Assembly: GCA_945906975.1 (NCBI GenBank)
Contig: CAMDRY010000009.1
Coordinates: 1-24,093 of the forward strand
From: Bordetella parapertussis
GTDB taxonomy: Bacteria; Pseudomonadota; Gammaproteobacteria; Burkholderiales; SG8-39
DNA length: 24,093 bases
Reading direction: 5' to 3'
Positions within the stretch are counted from its first letter, which is position 1. Each line of letters opens with the position of its first letter. A program made the translations under genes and the position numbers. Below are positions 21,508 to 24,093 of the stretch, piece after piece. Under the pieces are notes generated by a model that had not been told where the DNA came from, did no database searches, and worked only from the letters and a program-made list of their open reading frames with translations.

Positions 21508-23808
21508 TCAGGCCGCAGTCAGCTTGGCGTACTCGAGGGCCAGCCACTTCATCCCGTGGCGGCGAAAGTTGATTTGCACCCTCGCCTCGGCTCCGCGACC
21601 CTCGGCGCTAACGATGACGCCCGGCCCGAATTTGGCATGAGCGACATTCTGGCCAATACGCCACGGCGAGTCGTTCGAGGCGCTCGCCACCGACCTTGCC
21701 GGGGACGCCGGCCAGGAAAGATCCCTGGCCCGATCGTGCAGCGGCATTCCCACACCAAGGCGGGGTGACAGCCACTTGAGCAACTCCGGCGGGATTTCCT
21801 CGAGAAACCGGCTCGCCACATTGTAGCGAGTCTGCCCGTGCAGCAGCCTGGTCTGCGCGAAAGTAAGGTAGAGCCGCTGCCGCGCACGGGTAATGGCGAC
21901 GTACATCAAGCGGCGCTCTTCCTCAAGCCCGTCGTCGGCTGCGGTGCTTTGCTCGTGCGGGAACAAGCCCTCTTCCAGGCCGGTGATAAACACCGCTTGG
22001 AATTCCAGCCCCTTGGCTGAATGCACGGTCATGAGTTGCAGGGCGTCGCTACCCTCGCCGGCCTGGTGCTCCCCGGCCTCGAGCGCGGCATGGGCGAGAA
22101 AATTCGCCAACGGGTCTATGCGCTCACGCGTCTCGACCGAAACGGGTTCGGACGCAAGGTCAAAATCAAATTCGGGCTGCGGCGCCCCCTCAGGTGCCGT
22201 CTGCGCCACCGGCGCCTGGGCGATAGTATCGACCATGATCGAAGAAAGACCCTCCTCCTGCACGAAGCCGGTCGCCGCATTAACCAGTTCGTTAAGGTTC
22301 TCAACGCGGTCTGCGCCGTCTTTTTCTTTTTGGTAATGCACGCGCAGGCCGCTGCGCTCGAGCATATGCTCGACGATTTCCGGCAGCGGCAGGCCCTGCG
22401 TCTCGGTACGCAACGAATCGATCAGGCGGGTGAAAGCCGACAATACCGCGCCGGCCTTGCCCTCGAGCGCCGCCACCGCGGCGTAAAGCGACCCGCCATG
22501 GGATTTGGCCCTGTCCTGCAGCAATTCGAGCGAGCGGGCACCGATGCCGCGCGTGGGGAAGTTCACCACACGCAAAAAGGCGCCGTCATCTTCCGGGGTC
22601 GCCAGCAGGCGCAGGTAGGCGAGCGCGTGCTTGATTTCAAGGCGTTCGAAAAAACGCAGACCGCCATAGACACGATAAGGGATCCCGGCCGAAAACAGCG
22701 CGTGCTCGATGATGCGCGACTGCGCGTTGGAGCGGTACAGCAAAGCCATGTCGCGCCGCGCCATGCCGTCGCGGGCCAGCGACTGCACCTCCTCAGCAAT
22801 CCAGTGCGCCTCGTAGCCGTCGGTCTGCGCCTCATACACGCGAAGCGGTTCGCCATGGCCGGCCGCGGTCCAGAGATTTTTCCCCAGACGTTTGCTGTTG
22901 TGAGAAATGAGCGCATTGGCGGCATCAAGGATATGGCCGTGCGAGCGATAGTTTTGTTCCAAGCGGATGATGTTGCCGACGTTAAAGTCGCGTTCGAAGT
23001 CAGCCATGTTGCCAACGTTGGCGCCGCGAAACGCGTAAATGGACTGATCGTCGTCACCAACGGCGAAAATCGCATTACCACCGTCCGGACGGTTCGTGCC
23101 ATGACCGGCCAACAGCTTAAGCCAGCGATATTGCAGGCGGTTGGTGTCCTGGAACTCGTCGACAAGAATGTGGCGAAACCGCGCCTGATAATGCTCGCGC
23201 AGGATTTCATTGCGCGACAGCAACTCGAAGCAGCGCAACAGCAACTCGGAGAAGTCCACCGAGCCCTCGCGCTGGCACTGCGCATCGTAGGCCGCGTACA
23301 GCTCGACAGCACGCCGGGAAAATTCGTCAAAGACCTCGACTTTGTCGAAGCGGTCCCCGGCCTCCTTGGCCCCGTTTATAAACCACTGCACCTGACGCGG
23401 CGGGAACTTGTCCTCATCAACATTCAGCGACTTGAGCACGCGTTTGACCGCCGAAAACTGGTCCTGGGTGTCGAGAATCTGGAAGGTCTGCGGCAGGCCG
23501 GCATCGCGGTAATGTGCGCGCAACATGCGATTGCACAGCCCGTGAAAAGTCCCCACCCACATGCCGCGCGTGTTGATCGGCATCATGGCCGACAAGCGCA
23601 CCAGCATTTCCTTCGCCGCCTTATTGGTGAAGGTGACCGCAAGCAGGCCGCTGGGCGTGATGTTGCCGGTCTGGATCAGCCAGGCGATGCGCGTTGTCAG
23701 GACACGCGTCTTGCCAGAGCCGGCGCCAGCCAGAATGAGCGCCGACTGGTTGGGCAGCGTGACAGCCGCGAGTTGCTCGGGATTTAGATTGTCGAGAAGA
23801 GGGGGCAT
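21508..23808 (-). CDS. uvrD: DNA helicase II, UvrD (superfamily 1A)
   Basis: Encodes 766 residues from ATG 23808 (MPPLLDNLNPEQLAAV), which matches the family N-terminus; a GTG at 23850 would add 14 residues without precedent. A 3'-5' helicase of nucleotide excision and mismatch repair. Motifs in order: Walker A GAGSGKT (28-34), AVTFTNKAA, GTFHGLC, DEFQDTN (Asp217-Glu218), GDDDQSIYAFRGA, LEQNYRS, then TVHSAKGLEF and VAITRARQRLYL. The C-terminal PWRIGQNVAHAKFGPG...NFRRHGMKWLALEYAKL is the Tudor-like module of UvrD/PcrA that contacts RNA polymerase. No Shine-Dalgarno sequence before the start. Monocistronic as far as the window shows. Confidence 0.96.
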   Translation of the reverse strand: MPPLLDNLNPEQLAAVTLPNQSALILAGAGSGKTRVLTTRIAWLIQTGNITPSGLLAVTFTNKAAKEMLVRLSAMMPINTRGMWVGTFHGLCNRMLRAHYRDAGLPQTFQILDTQDQFSAVKRVLKSLNVDEDKFPPRQVQWFINGAKEAGDRFDKVEVFDEFSRRAVELYAAYDAQCQREGSVDFSELLLRCFELLSRNEILREHYQARFRHILVDEFQDTNRLQYRWLKLLAGHGTNRPDGGNAIFAVGDDDQSIYAFRGANVGNMADFERDFNVGNIIRLEQNYRSHGHILDAANALISHNSKRLGKNLWTAAGHGEPLRVYEAQTDGYEAHWIAEEVQSLARDGMARRDMALLYRSNAQSRIIEHALFSAGIPYRVYGGLRFFERLEIKHALAYLRLLATPEDDGAFLRVVNFPTRGIGARSLELLQDRAKSHGGSLYAAVAALEGKAGAVLSAFTRLIDSLRTETQGLPLPEIVEHMLERSGLRVHYQKEKDGADRVENLNELVNAATGFVQEEGLSSIMVDTIAQAPVAQTAPEGAPQPEFDFDLASEPVSVETRERIDPLANFLAHAALEAGEHQAGEGSDALQLMTVHSAKGLEFQAVFITGLEEGLFPHEQSTAADDGLEEERRLMYVAITRARQRLYLTFAQTRLLHGQTRYNVASRFLEEIPPELLKWLSPRLGVGMPLHDRARDLSWPASPARSVASASNDSPWRIGQNVAHAKFGPGVIVSAEGRGAEARVQINFRRHGMKWLALEYAKLTAA

Positions 23809-23893
23809 TGCTAAAAAGACTGTGGGCGCCAGACAGTTATGACTGTTCACATTCTACCGCAGCGCACCCGCGCAATCGGCGTCCAGCACACAG

Positions 23894-23908
23894 TAAATCA
23901 CCGATTTA
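23894..23908. promoter_or_regulatory. 15-bp AT-rich palindrome upstream of uvrD
   Basis: TAAATC-ACC-GATTTA, a perfect 6-bp inverted repeat around 3 bp, about 90 bp upstream of the uvrD ATG. It could be an operator or a short hairpin, but chance occurrence is possible. It is not a LexA box (no CTGT-N8-ACAG seen near here). It overlaps the stop of the doubtful partial frame below. Confidence 0.25.
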
Positions 23909-24093
23909 TGCCGCACACAATGATGTAGCCCGCGCGCCAATAGGCTGAAAACCCGTATATGGACCCCTCCTCGTTTGCAAGCTGACCGTTCTTTGGCGTG
24001 TAGGTACGACTGCGCACGTATATTCGGTCTCTAACTGCAGCATCGAGCGATCGATGCGAGGACCATGATGGGCTATTCGCGCGCCAGCTCCCA
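23898..24093 (-). CDS. Possible 3' end of an unknown gene (truncated by window edge)
   Basis: On the minus strand one frame is open from the window edge (first full codon at 24092) for 64 codons to a TGA at 23898-23900. It ends ...EEGSIYGFSAYWRAGYI then IVCGINR. No family is recognised. Third-position GC is about 60% by hand count, lower than expected for genes of this window, and a second frame of the same strand is also open here, so coding status is uncertain. If real, it lies 89 bp upstream of uvrD in the same direction. On the plus strand ATGs at 24065 and 24068, shortly after GAGGA, could instead begin a gene running out of the window. Confidence 0.22.
   Translation of the reverse strand, partial: GSWRANSPSWSSHRSLDAAVRDRIYVRSRTYTPKNGQLANEEGSIYGFSAYWRAGYIIVCGINR

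Noticed and set aside
22021..23787. Plus-strand open frame of 588 codons
   Set aside because: Lies entirely antisense to uvrD, whose helicase motifs are unmistakable. Low-complexity basic composition and no domain; a GC-rich antisense artefact.
24040..24057. Inverted repeat GCATCG-6 nt-CGATGC near the window end
   Set aside because: Short, no T tract, no linked gene that can be defined in the window; likely chance in this composition.

Overview
The window looks like a chromosomal segment of a GC-rich betaproteobacterium, probably of the order Burkholderiales. The grounds are three Bug/TctC-type periplasmic receptors without transporter membrane genes, CaiB-type CoA transferase and acyl-CoA dehydrogenase genes beside a LysR regulator, and a housekeeping run (cca, GST, NDUFA9-like epimerase, Slt-type transglycosylase, 5-FCL, ilvA, uvrD) that I recall as typical of this class. 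No RNA genes, CRISPR arrays or transposase genes were seen.

Layout. 1-141: 3' end of a DUF2905 membrane protein. 244-906: secreted four-EF-hand protein with a clear hairpin terminator. 1021-7519 (minus): a seven-gene catabolic-looking operon, read in the order citryl-CoA-lyase-like protein, Bug receptor, acyl-CoA dehydrogenase, dienelactone hydrolase, CaiB/BaiF CoA transferase, a drastically shortened Bug protein, acyl-CoA dehydrogenase. A LysR-type regulator (7736-8683) is divergent from it. Three arrays of 8-bp tandem repeats with different units lie at gene boundaries of this cluster. 8758-15539 (minus): a tightly spaced six-gene unit, slt-like / epimerase / GST / cca / membrane C13 peptidase / second EF-hand protein. 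15609-16319 (plus): 5-formyltetrahydrofolate cyclo-ligase. 16373-17902 (minus): biosynthetic threonine deaminase. 18188-20522: a small accessory block (alpha/beta hydrolase, cupin, third Bug receptor). 20806-21478 (plus): YqaA-like membrane protein and a small basic protein. 21508-23808 (minus): UvrD helicase. 23898-24093: possible 3' end of another minus-strand gene.

How the genes may work together. The LysR-linked operon has the parts for uptake and CoA-dependent breakdown of an organic acid: receptor, CoA transfer, dehydrogenation, hydrolysis and carbon-carbon cleavage. Its substrate cannot be read from sequence. Two of its enzymes lack canonical catalytic residues: the second dehydrogenase has Tyr where many family members have the base Glu, and the citrate-synthase-fold protein lacks the His and Asp of citrate synthase. 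This operon is the best candidate here for an undescribed pathway.

Two structural observations stand out. First, an ungapped 83-bp imperfect direct repeat (about 71% identical, copies exactly 2,800 bp apart) brackets the hydrolase-cupin-Bug block. Each copy carries a promoter-like -35/-10 pair ending 8 bp before an ATG, so the block looks inserted between ilvA and yqaA. Second, the catabolic cluster is bracketed by two paralogous EF-hand genes, which suggests it was inserted between them.
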